This document shows positions 37,404-50,129 of a DNA stretch of 64,000 bases, piece by piece. The stretch's first letter is position 1. Each line of letters starts with the position of its first letter. The translations under genes were made by a program, and so were the position numbers. The DNA lies in the NCBI GenBank assembly GCA_019321725.1, contig CM033107.1:23985445-24049444 (forward strand). The letters are read 5' to 3'. Source of the stretch: Paulownia fortunei. Taxonomy: Eukaryota > Streptophyta > Magnoliopsida > Lamiales > Paulowniaceae. The notes under the pieces were generated by a model that was not told where the DNA came from, searched no databases, and was given only the letters and a program-made list of their open reading frames with translations.

Positions 37404-40400
37404 CTAGAAATAGGTTCCTTCAGGAGGCTGGACCAGCTTACGGTTGTGTGGAGCAGCCATCTCTTTCTTCAGCTGTGTCAGTATGTCTTCCATCGTGTAC
37501 TCCCGCTGCCAATTTGCTAGAAGAGCAAACTTCTTTGGTTCCACCTAGACCATGAACATCATACATCAATCATTTCAAAAGCACATGCTTTGACAGATTT
37601 AAAAGTATCCAACTCATCACATGCACCTCAAATTAAGTAAAAAACAACAAAAAACGACATCTTTACGAAAAGATGCGTGTGAGGGCCAAGGCTGCATATT
37701 ATACCATCATGGATAAACAAGTTGACTCTCAGAAACACTGCTTAAAATACTGATACATGTATTACCTACAATTATCCTTCATGGGCAAGGTTCAACTAAC
37801 CACCCAGGTATAGACCAATGGATTGACTTCAAGGTTACAAAAATAATCCATCCTTGGCAGGAGGATATATGCTATTGGATTGCATAATTTGTCAGTCCGC
37901 TCCATGTATAACATCAGAAAATGTAACTCGCTCTTCCACAGAAATATACAGGAGAATATCAAACAATTAATCAAAAAAAGCAGCTTCACCAGAATTCTTT
38001 TCATTCCTAATTCTTCATCATGTCTCACATTTCCTTCTTATTTGCATTATGCAAATATTAATGGTCTAAATAGGAACACAATTATCAATGTATTTGAATT
38101 AATAGAAGAGGACTCATGGAATTGGAATTGATTTGAACAGTTCATATATTCTAATTTCAACTCTAACACTACAATTACTAGATACCAAACATTAAACATA
38201 TTCTAAATTATGTGAAATTTTGTCTATCACCATCATCATTTAAAAAAATGACAAAATTAACACCAGCACAAGGATCACAATCTAATAAAAAAATATGAAA
38301 AGTAAATGATTCATGAATATTTTGAGCCAATTCTTAGAAACTTTAAGGCATTTATATGATTCAAGGTACAACTTGAAAGTTCGACGAGCTACTTCCCTGA
38401 CCCACTAAAGGAAAGTGAAACGAAAGGAGGGGGAGAAAGGCGTGGGAGAGATAAAGTCTGTAAATGAGAGTGAGTCAAGGTCTACGGCATGGAAAGAGAA
38501 AACGTCATATATACTTGTACGATTCAATATCTGAAAATGCTACAATGGCTCTCTTAATAAAAACAACAATGTCAACTTAGCCTTGAGTTAAGTGTATTTG
38601 TACCACTCCAGTTTCATGGTTCACGCAAGTCATGTTAATCCGGGAATGGAAACGAACACTGGGAGGCTTCTCTGGATAATCTTTGTCACAAAATAGCTTC
38701 AACTGATATATGCGCCCTTCATGTACAGACTGACAGGAAGAAATAAAATGTGCACTTGAGTTATTTGCATTAGTAAAGAGTTACAGCAAAGGTCGTTAAA
38801 GGGGAAAACATGCATACTAACTAACACCTACAAGTACAACAATGGAATAACGCCATGCACATTAACAATCTTGATATATAATTCAATAAAAATTACAGAT
38901 GTTACACTTGTTACAAGATAGGGTCATGCTATGGAGATTATCAACATAGCCACCATCAAAAGGCATGCAAAGATTCCTAAAATATTAACAGTCCAGAAAC
39001 TAAGGTAAGAACTCATCAAGATGAACATCAAGCATATATCTAACTTGTGTCTTTAATCCAATTTAACCACTTAATACGATTTGTTGTGACACCATTGGCC
39101 ACAATAGTTAAAAATTGTCTGATGTAAAACACTGGCCATTGAAATTACCATATAAAGATTAACTCTTAGCCACAGAAACAAATTCTGTTTAAAAAAATAG
39201 ATTCTTAAGGAAATAGAGTCTCCTTAAATAGGTGAAGAAGAAAATGATAAGCATGTATATGGAATACAAAACATATAAACTACCGGATGAGTTTTTTTAT
39301 CATATGACTTGTACAAGAAATTTCAAACCATTTCTTCATGCCAAAATCCTCGCATTGAAGTACGAATATATGATGCATCAAAACAAAGGCATGCCAGTTC
39401 AAGCTTTATTATTCCACATCAAAATGAGATAGCACAGACAGAGAAGATGCTCACATTGTGAGGACCTATAATGGTGCCAGTCCACGATCGCATGTAAATA
39501 TCATCTCCATCATCCATTCCATAGCTTACAGTACCATCCCCGATTCCCTTTTCTCCACGTTCAAGTTCCTCCAGCAATCTGAAATTTCGAGGGACTGCAA
39601 AAATGTAGAAGACTTGAGATGCTACATTTTCATCAAGTAAGCCAGCATCCAATCTCCTATAATAGGTGAAAGGGCACAGAGACTATATAATAGGAGTTTC
39701 ATTGTTCAGCCATTCACACATGACCAATGAAATGTATGTGCAACATCAAAAGTAAAATAAGAAGATAATCTTTGTAAGATGGCCTTTGAACAGTTGATTG
39801 GCCAAATCACTTCACAACCAGAATCATGTAAATTAGTGCAAATCAACTTGGGATATCACTGAAACATAATCAAATTAGAATATTTGTTCTACTTTCCAAG
39901 GACAAGAACAAACAAATACATAATAAAAGCAGCTAGCACATCCAGTGCCCGGTCCATAACCTTAAATCTTATCATTGTCTTAAAACGCCAAAACATTCAC
40001 AATTACATAACTCATTTCATGTAAGAATTAGGTTCATTTCGTCCATTTAGCATATTAATAACACAGCACTCAATGAAACTAGAGGCAATGAGAACCATGA
40101 AACATCAAAAGACATGGAAACACAGAAAAAGCTTATCAGTGACTCAACATAAATAAACAATTAGATTATGTAACTGAAGCTTCCTGTCATCAATCAGTGC
40201 ACGCAACAAGCAGCCAATTACCATTCAATCAATATTCCCTTAAAAACCCATACAGGAAAATTCAGATTCTTAAGAAATAACACTAGATAAACTTAACAAG
40301 AACGAGTCTTTATTAAGATCCGGCACTTAAATCTTAAACCAATCATTCTTTCAGACAAAAGAAACACAAGAAACCCGCGAAATCCAACGACCCATTTGCA

Positions 40401-40528
40401 GATGGCCACGAAAAATTATGAAAATCGAGAAAAATCCACAGAAAGAAGAATAATAACATTAAAAGAATATCTTGTAAGAGGGAAAATTCGTTACCCACGA
40501 CACTGGATCCTCCTGAGCCAAGGGTCAT
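37404..40528 (-). CDS. UEV1D: Ubiquitin-conjugating enzyme E2 variant UEV1 (MMS2-like)
   Basis: Catalytically inactive E2 variant that pairs with UBC13 to build K63-linked ubiquitin chains in DNA-damage tolerance and signalling. Four exons in frame: 40528-40495, 39594-39455, 38729-38604 and 37544-37404 (stop TAG 37406-37404), giving 146 residues, the usual UEV1C/D length. Landmarks: [48 protein letters not shown], then [31 protein letters not shown] and a C-terminal [19 protein letters not shown]. The active-site Cys of true E2s is absent, as expected for a UEV. Splice sites are canonical (e.g. ttttgcag, gtgagc, gtaacg). The short N-terminus without a C-terminal prenylation CaaX matches UEV1C/D rather than UEV1A/B. 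The exact paralogue is not certain. Confidence 0.95.
37545..38603 (-). other. UEV1 intron 3
   Basis: Donor gtacaa at 38603, acceptor ggtctag at 37545. No coding content; frames on both strands at 37792-38131 overlap and are chance. Confidence 0.85.
38730..39454 (-). other. UEV1 intron 2
   Basis: Donor gtgagc after CCTCACAAT, acceptor cctgtcag before TCTGTACATG. AT-rich with no coding content. Confidence 0.85.
39595..40494 (-). other. UEV1 intron 1
   Basis: Splits a Val codon (G|TC). Donor gtaacg, acceptor tttttgcag. No other feature seen. Confidence 0.85.
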
Positions 40529-41563
40529 GGTGTAAATATGTGAATCGGTTTTCTGCGTAGAGATCGATTTGATCGAAGAGAGATACTTTGGAGAAGGCGG
40601 AGTCGAGAATCTGAAGTAGAGGAACGCGATGTTGAGGAGGGCTTAAAAGGATTGAGAGAAAGGGAAATAAAGTAGGAGTAAAAATAAAATAATTGGAGCA
40701 CAGCCTGAGGGCAACAGTCCAAAAGTTACTATTATTCTTCCAAAGGTAAAAAGATGAACAAAAATTACTATAATGCCTGTAACATTAATATTTTGATGTT
40801 TTCATTTGGGATTGGCACAATTTTATTTTATTTTATGTCGGTTACTATCCATACGTGCAATAATCTACAGATTAAGTGCATTTCATAAGTATAAAATTGG
40901 TATGATTTATTCAATAATAATAATAATAAAATGTTCACTCTAATATGACCAATTTTGTGGATTTAAGAAGCCTTATCAAATATATTTATTTTAGTTCAAT
41001 AAAACGTATAAGATCAAAAATTCTAAAAGAACGCAAATGGTCTATAAGGGTCATGTTCTAAATTAAATACATATAAATACCCTAATTCATATTATTTTGA
41101 AGGTACGTAATCTTATTTAGTTTTCTACAACTTTTAGTTTTCTATTTCAAAATTTAATTTATTCTAATTTGTTTTGGTTCTGATTTGAGCGTCGGATATT
41201 TTTCTTAAAAATCAATTTGTTCTTATTCTAACTTAAGCGTTGGGGAGTTTTCGTCGAAACAACTCCTAACGACGGTATGTGTAGTAGATAGGAATCCACT
41301 TATGAGTTAACAACTCGTGATAAATTATTGAAAAATTTGAATCCATACCACGTTAGTGTATGAGCTCATATTTTCAAAAATCTTGAATCATTTACGCTTG
41401 ATACAATTTTATCTATAAATTATAAAATAAGAAATTACACATCTTTTTTTTTTTTTGTTAAACATAATTTTTATAAAAAAAAAAATCTCACATACTAAGC
41501 TTTAGGACTTTTTAAAGGTAAATAAATAAGCAACTTTAAGAAAAAGAATATTGATAATGTATA

Positions 41564-41568
<5 letters not shown>

Positions 41569-41621
<53 letters not shown>
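41569..41621. repeat. (GA)n microsatellite, about 26 units
   Basis: Uninterrupted GA dinucleotide run. The minus-strand frame that reads through it codes only a Ser-Leu run and is an artefact. Confidence 0.97.
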
Positions 41622-41624
<3 letters not shown>

Positions 41625-42215
41625 CTTGAATAAGATCCACGAAATATTTTGATTAGAGTCATTATGAAATTTCATATAATTTGATTGCTTAATTCCTTTT
41701 TTTTTTTCTATAATACTTTTGTAAACCATTCTAATTTTTTCGTTCCACCTGTATATTATTGATATTTTCCAATTCTTAAAATGCAAAGTAAGGACTCCAA
41801 GTACAAAGAGGAAAAATCACATGTCTCATTTTTGTGAAATTCAAGTTATCATGGTTAAAGAAAATCTCACAATTAACTTTTGTAATTATAATTAGTTAGG
41901 TCATAAGCATGCAATTTAAAATTTGATATGCATTTTGGAAGACTTAAAATACTGGCAGTAGACAAATTAGGGTTGTTCGTGGTACTTAATTGATTAGATT
42001 AATTTATTTATACGTAATATTTTATAAATATGTGCATAAAGGCCTGCACATAATAAGTAAACAATATATATATTATTTGTTGAGGCTCAAGCCTTATTTT
42101 AGTATTTTTTGAGTCTCAAATATTCTTATTTTACAAGTCTATGCAAATTTGAATTTATGCCAAGCTCTAAAAAAAATTAACAAGAAAAAGTTAGGTTAAT
42201 AGGCTTTAAAAAAAT

Positions 42216-42247
<32 letters not shown>

Positions 42248-43318
42248 AATTTCTAAACAAACGTACTCTAGAGTAGTATAAGAGTATACCACATCTTATA
42301 TTATTGGACTCGTTGATATTGAATCAGGTGTTATTGGTACTAGAAAGTTTGGTTTACTTTTTATATTAAATTAAAAAATAATAATTAAATCACTGATTTT
42401 TTATATAACATTGTTTGTTTAAGTTATAAAAAAAAATAGTAATAAAGAATCAATTATCTTTCCTCGTTCCAATAAATTGGTTTTCATCAATTGTTAGAAT
42501 TAATAATTTCATAATTTTATGGCTCCAATGATTTTTTGAATTTTAGTACCTCTTGTGATAATTTTAAAACTTGGTGTAAATAATAAATAATATGCCTACA
42601 ACTTTCAAATTCCTTTCAAATTGGTTTATTAAGTACTTATATTAAGAGGAAAAATATATAAAAATTTTAACAAAACTCATTATAGACAAATTTTATGTTA
42701 TGAAACAAAATTGTATACCCCTTTAATATATTTTTAAAAGAACTATGGAAATAATTTGAGGTTAACATAATTGTTTATTGATATTAAATTTTGCTTATGC
42801 TTTTGTTACCTTTATTATTTATCAAAATTGCAATTAATTTAAATTTTGTCATTGCAAAAATGTCTAGGCCTTATTATAAATAATAACAACTTGGCCCTCC
42901 CAAAACTTTCAATCCTTGATTCGTCCCTAGTATTAGTGGATGTTTCGCATCCAATTCTCCTGATAATACTATCATGCAGAAGTGTAAATGAATCGAATCG
43001 AGATGAATATATTATTATTTAAATTTATTTAATTTTTATCAAATTTTTAAAATTGTGTTTAAATTAGTTTTGATTGATAATTGAATTGAGATTGAATAAG
43101 GTTTAATCGAGTTGAACACGAATCAAATTTGATTAATTTAATTTTTTTATATATATTTTATTACTTTATTACTGTTTAAATCGAACTTGAGTCAAATTTC
43201 ACTTCGTATCAAACAAAAAAAAAAAAATCAAATTGAAACGAGTTTTTTTAATTTGTTTTGAGTTTTACCATCATGTTCCTAATAACAACTGCAAATTTTG
43301 ATAAAAAAGACATACAAC

Positions 43319-43319
43319 A

Positions 43320-43351
<32 letters not shown>
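43319..43351. repeat. Compound (CA)n(TA)n microsatellite
   Basis: cacacacacacacacacaca passing directly into tatatatata. Confidence 0.9.
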
Positions 43352-43602
43352 TTCATTATAAGTTGTATATTTTAACAAATTAAGGTAGCAAAACTGCTTT
43401 TAATCCTTTGTTTTTCAACCCTAGGGCCTGAGTCCAATTAGGCAAAAAGTCAAGGACCCGTAAAGAATTGCCAAAAAGGTCACAAGAAGTGAGAAGACGA
43501 ATAAATGAAGCCGAAAGCCATAAAAGAACAAGAAAAGCGATGATCTAGCAATTTTTCTCCAGAGTGTGAATGCGATACGCCGTCTGCACCATACAATCAC
43601 AG

Positions 43603-44706
43603 GTTTTTCACACACAGCGGAAATACTTATTAATTGACACCATCTATAGGTGATTACATTTCGTTTATTACACCATTTTAATCTAGTATTAATAGTATTA
43701 TTGGTCTTGTCGTTTTTTCTTTTTCTTTTTTTTTTCTTTTTGACGAATCTTTGCTTAGATTTGTGTGTTTCTTGATTGTTCTTCAGTTGCTCGATCTTAT
43801 ATTACATGGGTTATTGATTTTACCTTCTGGGTCCATCTTCTATAATAGATTTGTCTTTTTGTGGATTACTGTTCTTTATTCCCTGAAAAATCGTGTTAGA
43901 AGCTTATTAATTTTTGGTCAAATGAACTTGAGTAATGATGTGAAAGTCTCAAGTGAACTCTTTTTTCAGTTTTCGTTGAGTTTCCAGTTCATGATTTAGT
44001 TTAGATTTCCCTCGTCTAATTGGTATATGCTATATCGACCTATTGCCTTGTATTGTGTTTGTTTCAACTTTCAAATGTATAAATGTACTAATCATGCTTG
44101 TACTAGTGAGAACGTTGATTGGTGCAGTCTGTCTGAAAAAAAGAATTTCTGAGCTGCATTATTTATATTCCTCACGATCCGAATCTCCTAATGGTACAAA
44201 AAAATAGTGTAACTCACATGACAGAGTCTTTGGGGGCTGAATGTTGAATTTCGTTTCAGTTATTGCAGAACCAGAAAGCATGTGTTGTTCATCAGTGTCT
44301 CGTGGAATTTATAATTTTTTATTTGTGCAAATTTTCCTGTCATACTGGTTAGTAGGATGATATGTGATATTTTATTCTTAGCCGGGTTGGCCTTAAAAGA
44401 AAATAACTGAAATTCTATTGCGCAAAAAATGGAATCCCCAGACCTGCCTGTTCCTTTGTCCTTGAAGTGCATTGCCTATAGATTTTAATGGAGGTGCATT
44501 ATTGGACTGATCTGATTACAATATAGAATTGAATGCAACAGAACCATCTTTAGCCCTTAAATATATACTTCTTTTTTAGGTTTCTATGTATATATGTCTG
44601 CATATGTACATTTATATGAATATGTAAATAAAAATGTATCAGTAAATGTGATGTAGGTTTCAAGGTTTTGTATTATTTTGGTAATTTTTCATGTTTTATT
44701 TTACAG
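43603..44706 (+). other. Probable 5'UTR intron of the RRM/RS gene
   Basis: The sequence just before the coding ATG is a strong acceptor (catgttttattttacag|ATG). A candidate donor is cacag|gttttt at 43603, following an A- and G-rich, leader-like stretch (about 43480-43602). T-rich throughout. The donor position is inference. Confidence 0.5.
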
Positions 44707-46671
44707 ATGTCTTTACATATTGGAAATCTATCATCTCACATTCGTAGAGATGACCTTGAACGTGTTTTCCGGAGGTTTGGTAGGTGTACAATACAGGTGA
44801 AGGACAAATATGGGTTTGTAGTTTATGATTACCCTGCAAGTGCTGAAAAAGCTCTGAAAACACTCCGAGGCACGAGGATTTGTGGAGAGGCTATAACTCT
44901 ATCATGGTCTAATCGACAGCCTCGCGCTTTGCAAAGATTTGCCACAGGTGGCAAGTCATATGAGCCACCATGCAGGAAGTACTCTGTGAAAGAAAATGCT
45001 GATCGAAGGTTGGGTTCAAATGACCGACGGGATTACGAGATGGATTCCAAGAAAGCAGATGGAGAAGTTAGAAAACTTGGTTCTTCTGACTTTGTTGATG
45101 AATCAATTAGCTACCATCTAGATGTTTCGAAACGTTATGTGGGGGAAAGGGATCATACTTCTCCAAATGATCATCATGGGATAGGAGATGCTGAAAAGAA
45201 CCATCTGGAAGATGATAGGTGGGGGGAGCAGGTCGTGGACCCATCAAATGAAAATTATTCGGAAAATGGCTTGGAGTTTGACCGATATGAACCTTATCAC
45301 AGTGATGGCAAAAAGGAGTTGGATGAACATCAACACATATCTCCTTTGGTTGGTTCACCCTCTATTAGGAAGTCCAAAGACAGAACAGGAAATACCTACA
45401 ATCGAAAATCTCAAAAGAATTGCTATATATGTGGGGAAGTGGGTCACAAAATGAGCAAGTGTCCACTAGAGCTAAAGAGACACATGTCCCGGTTCCGAGG
45501 AAGGCTTCATCCAAGTGGTGACACTGTTCCCTTGAGGTCTCAGGAAAGTGACAGGGAGCCGTCCACTTCAAGAAACCGTTGGAGATTGCTAGGACGTGAA
45601 GGTTCTCCCCCTCTGCAGATTACTACTAGAGGTAGGAGGAAAGAGTTCAGAGATAAGAAAAGAAATAGGATTGATTTTGAAAGTCAGGATAAAAATCATT
45701 TGGATAGAGCAAGGGGGCCATCATCATCTTCAATCCACTCAGTTTATACTTCATCCAGATCACAGTCACCTTCTAGATCATTAAGGTCTTTGTCTCGACC
45801 CCGATCACTTTCCAAGTCGAAGTCAGTGCCTTCGAAGAAAATTTCCTTGTCTTCTTTGAGGTCTTCACCTTCACGCTGTTCTGGATCTAAAACCTTTAAG
45901 TCACAGTCCACATCGAGGTCAATGTCTCCTACCTCTTCGTTATTGCCTGTAGAACTCAATAGGAATGTATCTCCCTCTCCAAATAAAAGACAAAAAGATT
46001 CGAAGGGTTCTGTGGAAAATGCTGTTGGTCTTGCCCATAGTACAGATTTATTTGAAGAGGAAACACTGGTGAGAAGTGGTACAGGTGCTTCCAAATCTGA
46101 AAATATCACATCTGCAGTAGAAAATGAATGTGAAACAAGACCTGCTAAATTGGAACTGGAAGACATGAAGAAGGATGTATCTGAGAAGGATATTGAACAT
46201 TGTCATTCTGTCTCCAAAGGTTCACGTGAACTGTTAGAGTCATATATACCACAATCAGATGGCGATGATCATATTGTTGATAAGTTGTTTCTGCACAGTG
46301 TGAAAGAGATGAGAGATTCACAAAATGAGGATATTGTGGGAGAACATATATTGGCACCGGAGTCTGATATCTCTTTCAGGTCCAATGCATCCAATTCCGC
46401 AAGAATGTCTTCAGAGGAAATGTACATGGTTCTAAAACACTATGGCCTGCAGTACCCTGAGGAAAGTGAAAAGGACTTGCCTGTGGAAATTTATTTTGGT
46501 TCTGCCCGCTCATGGCCTTGGGAACTAATATACTATAGGAGATTGAAAAAAGGTCCTATATCGGCTGAGAACTATTCACGTAGAATTGCTCAGAATGAAG
46601 AATTTGGTATTGTTGATAAATATATCAGAGGCAGTAGCGGATGGGGAGAACTGAACGAGAACAATCCTTGA
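44707..46671 (+). CDS. RRM and CCHC zinc-knuckle protein with RS-rich region, SR-like
   Basis: A 654-residue RNA-binding protein in a single coding exon, probably nuclear and splicing-related. The RRM spans residues 1-75, with RNP2 LHIGNL (3-8) and RNP1 KYGFVVYDY (34-42). A single CX2CX4HX4C zinc knuckle is C239, C242, H247, C252 (CYICGEVGHKMSKC). A Ser/Arg/Lys-rich region (about 338-415; SRSQSPSRSLRSLSRPRSLS) follows, then an acidic segment. A conserved-looking C-terminal block (about 569-640) contains EMYMVLKHYGLQYPEE, YFGSARSWPWELIYYRRL and NEEFGIVDKYI. Classical plant RS2Z proteins are shorter with two knuckles, so this is a distinct SR-like class. I chose the ATG at 44707, directly after an acceptor; the frame extends 13 codons upstream only from a TTG. 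The frames overlapping it are shadows. Confidence 0.88.
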   Translation: MSLHIGNLSSHIRRDDLERVFRRFGRCTIQVKDKYGFVVYDYPASAEKALKTLRGTRICGEAITLSWSNRQPRALQRFATGGKSYEPPCRKYSVKENADRRLGSNDRRDYEMDSKKADGEVRKLGSSDFVDESISYHLDVSKRYVGERDHTSPNDHHGIGDAEKNHLEDDRWGEQVVDPSNENYSENGLEFDRYEPYHSDGKKELDEHQHISPLVGSPSIRKSKDRTGNTYNRKSQKNCYICGEVGHKMSKCPLELKRHMSRFRGRLHPSGDTVPLRSQESDREPSTSRNRWRLLGREGSPPLQITTRGRRKEFRDKKRNRIDFESQDKNHLDRARGPSSSSIHSVYTSSRSQSPSRSLRSLSRPRSLSKSKSVPSKKISLSSLRSSPSRCSGSKTFKSQSTSRSMSPTSSLLPVELNRNVSPSPNKRQKDSKGSVENAVGLAHSTDLFEEETLVRSGTGASKSENITSAVENECETRPAKLELEDMKKDVSEKDIEHCHSVSKGSRELLESYIPQSDGDDHIVDKLFLHSVKEMRDSQNEDIVGEHILAPESDISFRSNASNSARMSSEEMYMVLKHYGLQYPEESEKDLPVEIYFGSARSWPWELIYYRRLKKGPISAENYSRRIAQNEEFGIVDKYIRGSSGWGELNENNP

Positions 46672-48700
46672 GCAGCTTTTTCTTTGATGAGTGCTTCCAT
46701 TGCTTCTCAACAGTTTGTGCCATGTTTTTATCATGCCATGTGCGTAAGAAGTGCTTGAGATGTTTTCGTACCAAGGCGTTGATCAGGTACCGGCCATTAT
46801 GATTCTTCTGGTTATATTCTTAAGAGTATTGCTGAAACCAATTAGAACTCTTGCTTCATCTATCGCTTCTCCTTAAGAGTGTAATTCATGCTGTCAGAGG
46901 ATATGACATGATGCACAAGTCTTCTAAGTTACTCCTGGTTTTAAGTGCTAATGTGTTCACATATAAGAAAATTCATCTAGTAGATTTTGTTTGTGACGCC
47001 TACTGGGTAAATTTCTTAGACATGGATATAGTTAAAATTTGTACTGCAATGTCGTATTTTAATGAATCTAGATTCTTGAGAACCGAAATCAGTCATCTGA
47101 CTTTGTACTTGACCTCTCTTTTTTTAACAGCTGTTTTGTTACATTTTGCAATAATTGGTGGTTCTATTGCTATTGCATTTCTGCCTCTTCCATTAAACTC
47201 GCGCTAGTTTCAACCCAGCTTGTTGACCTTAATATCATTTAGTTTGAGTGGAAAAGTATGCTTTCTATGTGTTTAGGATTATAATATCAACTCAGGAAGA
47301 GCTAGGAATAAATGCCACCATGCTTTCTTAAGAGCCAATGAACCAAAGAAACTATAATTGGTTCAGTAATACTCAAAAAATGGCTTTTGAGTTGAGGTTT
47401 TGGAGAGCCATTGATGTGTTCGTGGAACTCTTGGTGATAGGTGTTGTGGCATTTGGGTATTTACAAGATGTGGGAGCAGTGGTAATAGGTATTAGCACTT
47501 TTGTCTGGGAAAAATTGTTCTCTAATGTACTCTGTTGTTTAGTTCAAGAATATGTGGGTTGTATCTGGCTGATTATCCTAGCGCTTGCAGTATGTTAAAT
47601 CTTCAATATGTATTCAATCTGTTTCATGATAAAAATAAGAGAAAATTCGTTAGACTACTTATCACTCGTACCTAAAACATACATACATACATACATTTGT
47701 ATGTATGCGTATAATTATATGTTTGTATGTATTGTGCATGCACGTATGATACTTCATTTTATTGTCTTTTGTGGGTGTTTGTGATGTTGATAGATGCCGC
47801 TCAGATTCTTATTGAAGCATTGTATACTCTCCAAAGTTTAATCAGGTACCTTGAATACTAGTACGTAAACTTGTAATATGTCTCATGAGAATGTGAAATG
47901 GATTGGTTTCTTTGCTTGATCTTAACCTGGGCACATCTGCTTGGAGTACGGCTGCTTTGTCTGGCTGTGATATCTGCCAAAAAATATGCAGAATATGCAT
48001 CACTAATTCACAACTAACAAGTCCACGGTGGGTGGGTGGGGGGGTGCGGCTTGCATCAAATTATTTTGGTTTACAAATCCTTCTGCATCATTTATTGTAC
48101 CTTTGAGATCAGTTAAAAAAGAATTTGTGTGCAAAGAATTCAAACGAGGAAAAAGTTTCTAAAACCTAGTCTGTTTAAGAAGACTCAAAATCGTTGTGGA
48201 GGAATCAGTTTTCTCTTGGATTGATAGATAGAAAAAAAGCTTTGTAATTATGAAATCTATCAATTTTACATTCATAAGCAAACACTTGGTCCCTGTTTCG
48301 CCTTTTTTTGCTGATTTAGTTTTCTTTGCATAATTTGGGAAACAGAGACCTAAAACATGTCTAGTAATTTGTTTTCTTATTAAAATCAATTTTGGATGCT
48401 GTAAAAATGTGGGCGCCCTTATAGATATTTTCTACCTGTTTTAGGAACTGTTTTCACATGCAGTGCTATAGTGATCTTATATCGATTTGACCATTTTGGA
48501 CTATATGAACTCTGTCAATTTTAATTATATAACTGATATAGAAAACCCAAATGCATCAATTTACTTTCCATGGCCCTGAATATGGAAGCTGCCAGAGAAT
48601 ATTAGGTTATGGTCACTTCTTTCGGTCTTTCTCTATTTCCACTTCCTTCATTTCCATGTGCTCCAACAGACATAACATTCTTTAAAAATTTTCCCACCAA
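46672..48700. other. 3' flank of the RRM/RS gene and unassigned sequence
   Basis: Transcript-like T-rich sequence follows the stop and is likely 3'UTR for a few hundred bases. A frame at 47338-47598 (86 codons) is hydrophobic but has no family match. There is an imperfect palindrome of tacatacatacat/gtatgtatg at 47677-47745. No confident gene. Confidence 0.4.
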
Positions 48701-49515
48701 CCTGTTACTCTGTTACTAATTTTTGTCTCCAACCTCCTCAACAGACCATCCATCTCTCCATCTCTTCAGCCACACCAACCCCTTCAGCCATCTTTGACTG
48801 CAATAAGTGCCTGACTGACACCGGTTGCATCTTTTGCTCAGCTTGTCTGATTTGGCATCTCTTGATTGGTTTCGTTGTCATCGATTTCATAGTTAATAGC
48901 TGTTATTCCTTGGGTGAGGAGCTGACATGGGTGGTTCTGGGGAACTTGTCAATTTAGTCTCAGCAAAGGTGCTTAATCTCTCTCTCTTTTTCCCCCAGCA
49001 CTAAGTTTGGGGCTGGAGGAGGTGTTTGCCTCCTCATGCGCTGGAGGAATGAACATATCTTGGTTGCAATTGGAGGATGTGTGGGCTTGATGGTGATCAT
49101 AGTGTATGAGGTTGTTGCCTAAGTTCATTAGTGATTATTTTTTCACTGGACTCTATTATGTTTTATTCTTTTTCTCCTGTCAAAGTTCATTAGCATTATC
49201 AGTTGTAGAGTTTTGTTCTTTTATTTAAATTCTCTAGTGTTTATTGAGGAGCTTGCCTTAGAGCTTTATTTGGCCAGGGGTATATTGATTTGATTTCTGT
49301 AATTTCTCATTGGTACATAGAACGCTTGCTTACATGGCTAAAATAGAGGGACCCATGAAAAGCTCTGAAAACAAGCAAATAAGGAAAACTACTCAGGTTG
49401 GTCTTAATATAATTTCATGTGGTGGATCAATCGGAAAAATGATGTGCCAAACAACTGATCAGCAGTGCAGGACACCTTCCTCTTTTGATATTAAAGAAAA
49501 CCCATCTTCATGAAA
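48700..49515 (+). other. Exon-like segments, unrecognised
   Basis: A pyrimidine-rich acceptor (tctctttttcccccag at about 48999) is followed by sequence open in two frames. One frame gives RWRNEHILVAIGGCVGLMVI, a possible membrane segment, ending VYEVVA and a stop. At 49321 another acceptor-like tacatag opens about 60 codons (LAYMAKIEGPMKSSENK ... FDIKENPSS, stop at 49511). I could not join the pieces in frame or assign a family. Possible genuine small gene, or captured or decayed sequence. Confidence 0.2.
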
Positions 49516-50129
49516 TGGTATAAAGAGAGTTCTTTCATTGTTATGTCAATAAAATGTTGTTGTAGTATAGTTGACCTTTTTGTTGAATGTTCTCGTTGGT
49601 TGGATAAACGAGTCTCTGATTGAATGGGTTTCCTGTGTGGCAACTGCACATTTGAAGCTGCTTGCCTATTTGAGAGTGGGAAGGAATGGCTACGTGTCGG
49701 TTTCAGCAAAACCCGAGAACCGACCCACCAACTCCTGCTCCGTGTGCACGTGTGTCCTTGAGCTGGTTGTAGTAGCATCAACATTCTAGCCTCACAATGC
49801 AGTAACATTCTCACTGCTACAAGCCCTAATACTGGACCATAAAATAAGACACCCAATCATAATATATCTAGATAACGAGAAACAAGATACCTATGTCCTA
49901 TAATAGAAGTGAAGAATCTGGGGCTTGGAAAAAGTGAAAAGAGGAAGGAAGAAGGACGAAGAAAGAAAGAAAAAGAAAATTACCCACGAAGTTTAAGGAG
50001 TCGCAAGAGTTGTAGCCAGTGGCTATGAACGGTGCAGGAGTGAGACTGGCGGTGGCGCCTGAAGTGGCAGTGAAGAGCAGTTTTCTTGATGGCTTGAAGG
50101 TGAAGGCTGGACTTAAACATTACAATTTG

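Larger units (their letters stand above)
40740..43470. other. AT-rich intergenic region
   Basis: Between the divergent UEV1 and RRM/RS genes. It contains a (GA) microsatellite at 41569, a (AT)/(TG) run near 42220-42247, and from about 42990 to 43260 diverged aatcgaatcgag/gagttgaac-type repeat relics. These are similar in flavour to 58.52-58.75 kb. No supported gene. Confidence 0.5.

Noticed and set aside
40525..40722. 65-codon frame ending over the UEV1 start codon, resembling an overlapping upstream ORF
   Set aside because: It begins at TTG; there is no ATG in frame, so it is not a credible uORF.
41565..41786. 73-codon minus frame ending in a Ser-Leu repeat
   Set aside because: Created by the GA microsatellite.
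45744..46166. 140-codon antisense frame over the RS region of the RRM/RS gene
   Set aside because: Asp/Leu/Glu repeats mirror the RS codons; a compositional artefact.
47338..47598. 86-codon hydrophobic frame after the RRM/RS gene
   Set aside because: ATG-led but no family features, no promoter or splice context; a T-rich sequence readily gives hydrophobic frames.
49491..49856. 121-codon minus-strand frame
   Set aside because: No recognised domain; overlaps a plus-strand open piece that looks more protein-like; could not be tied to the promoter at 50.1 kb.
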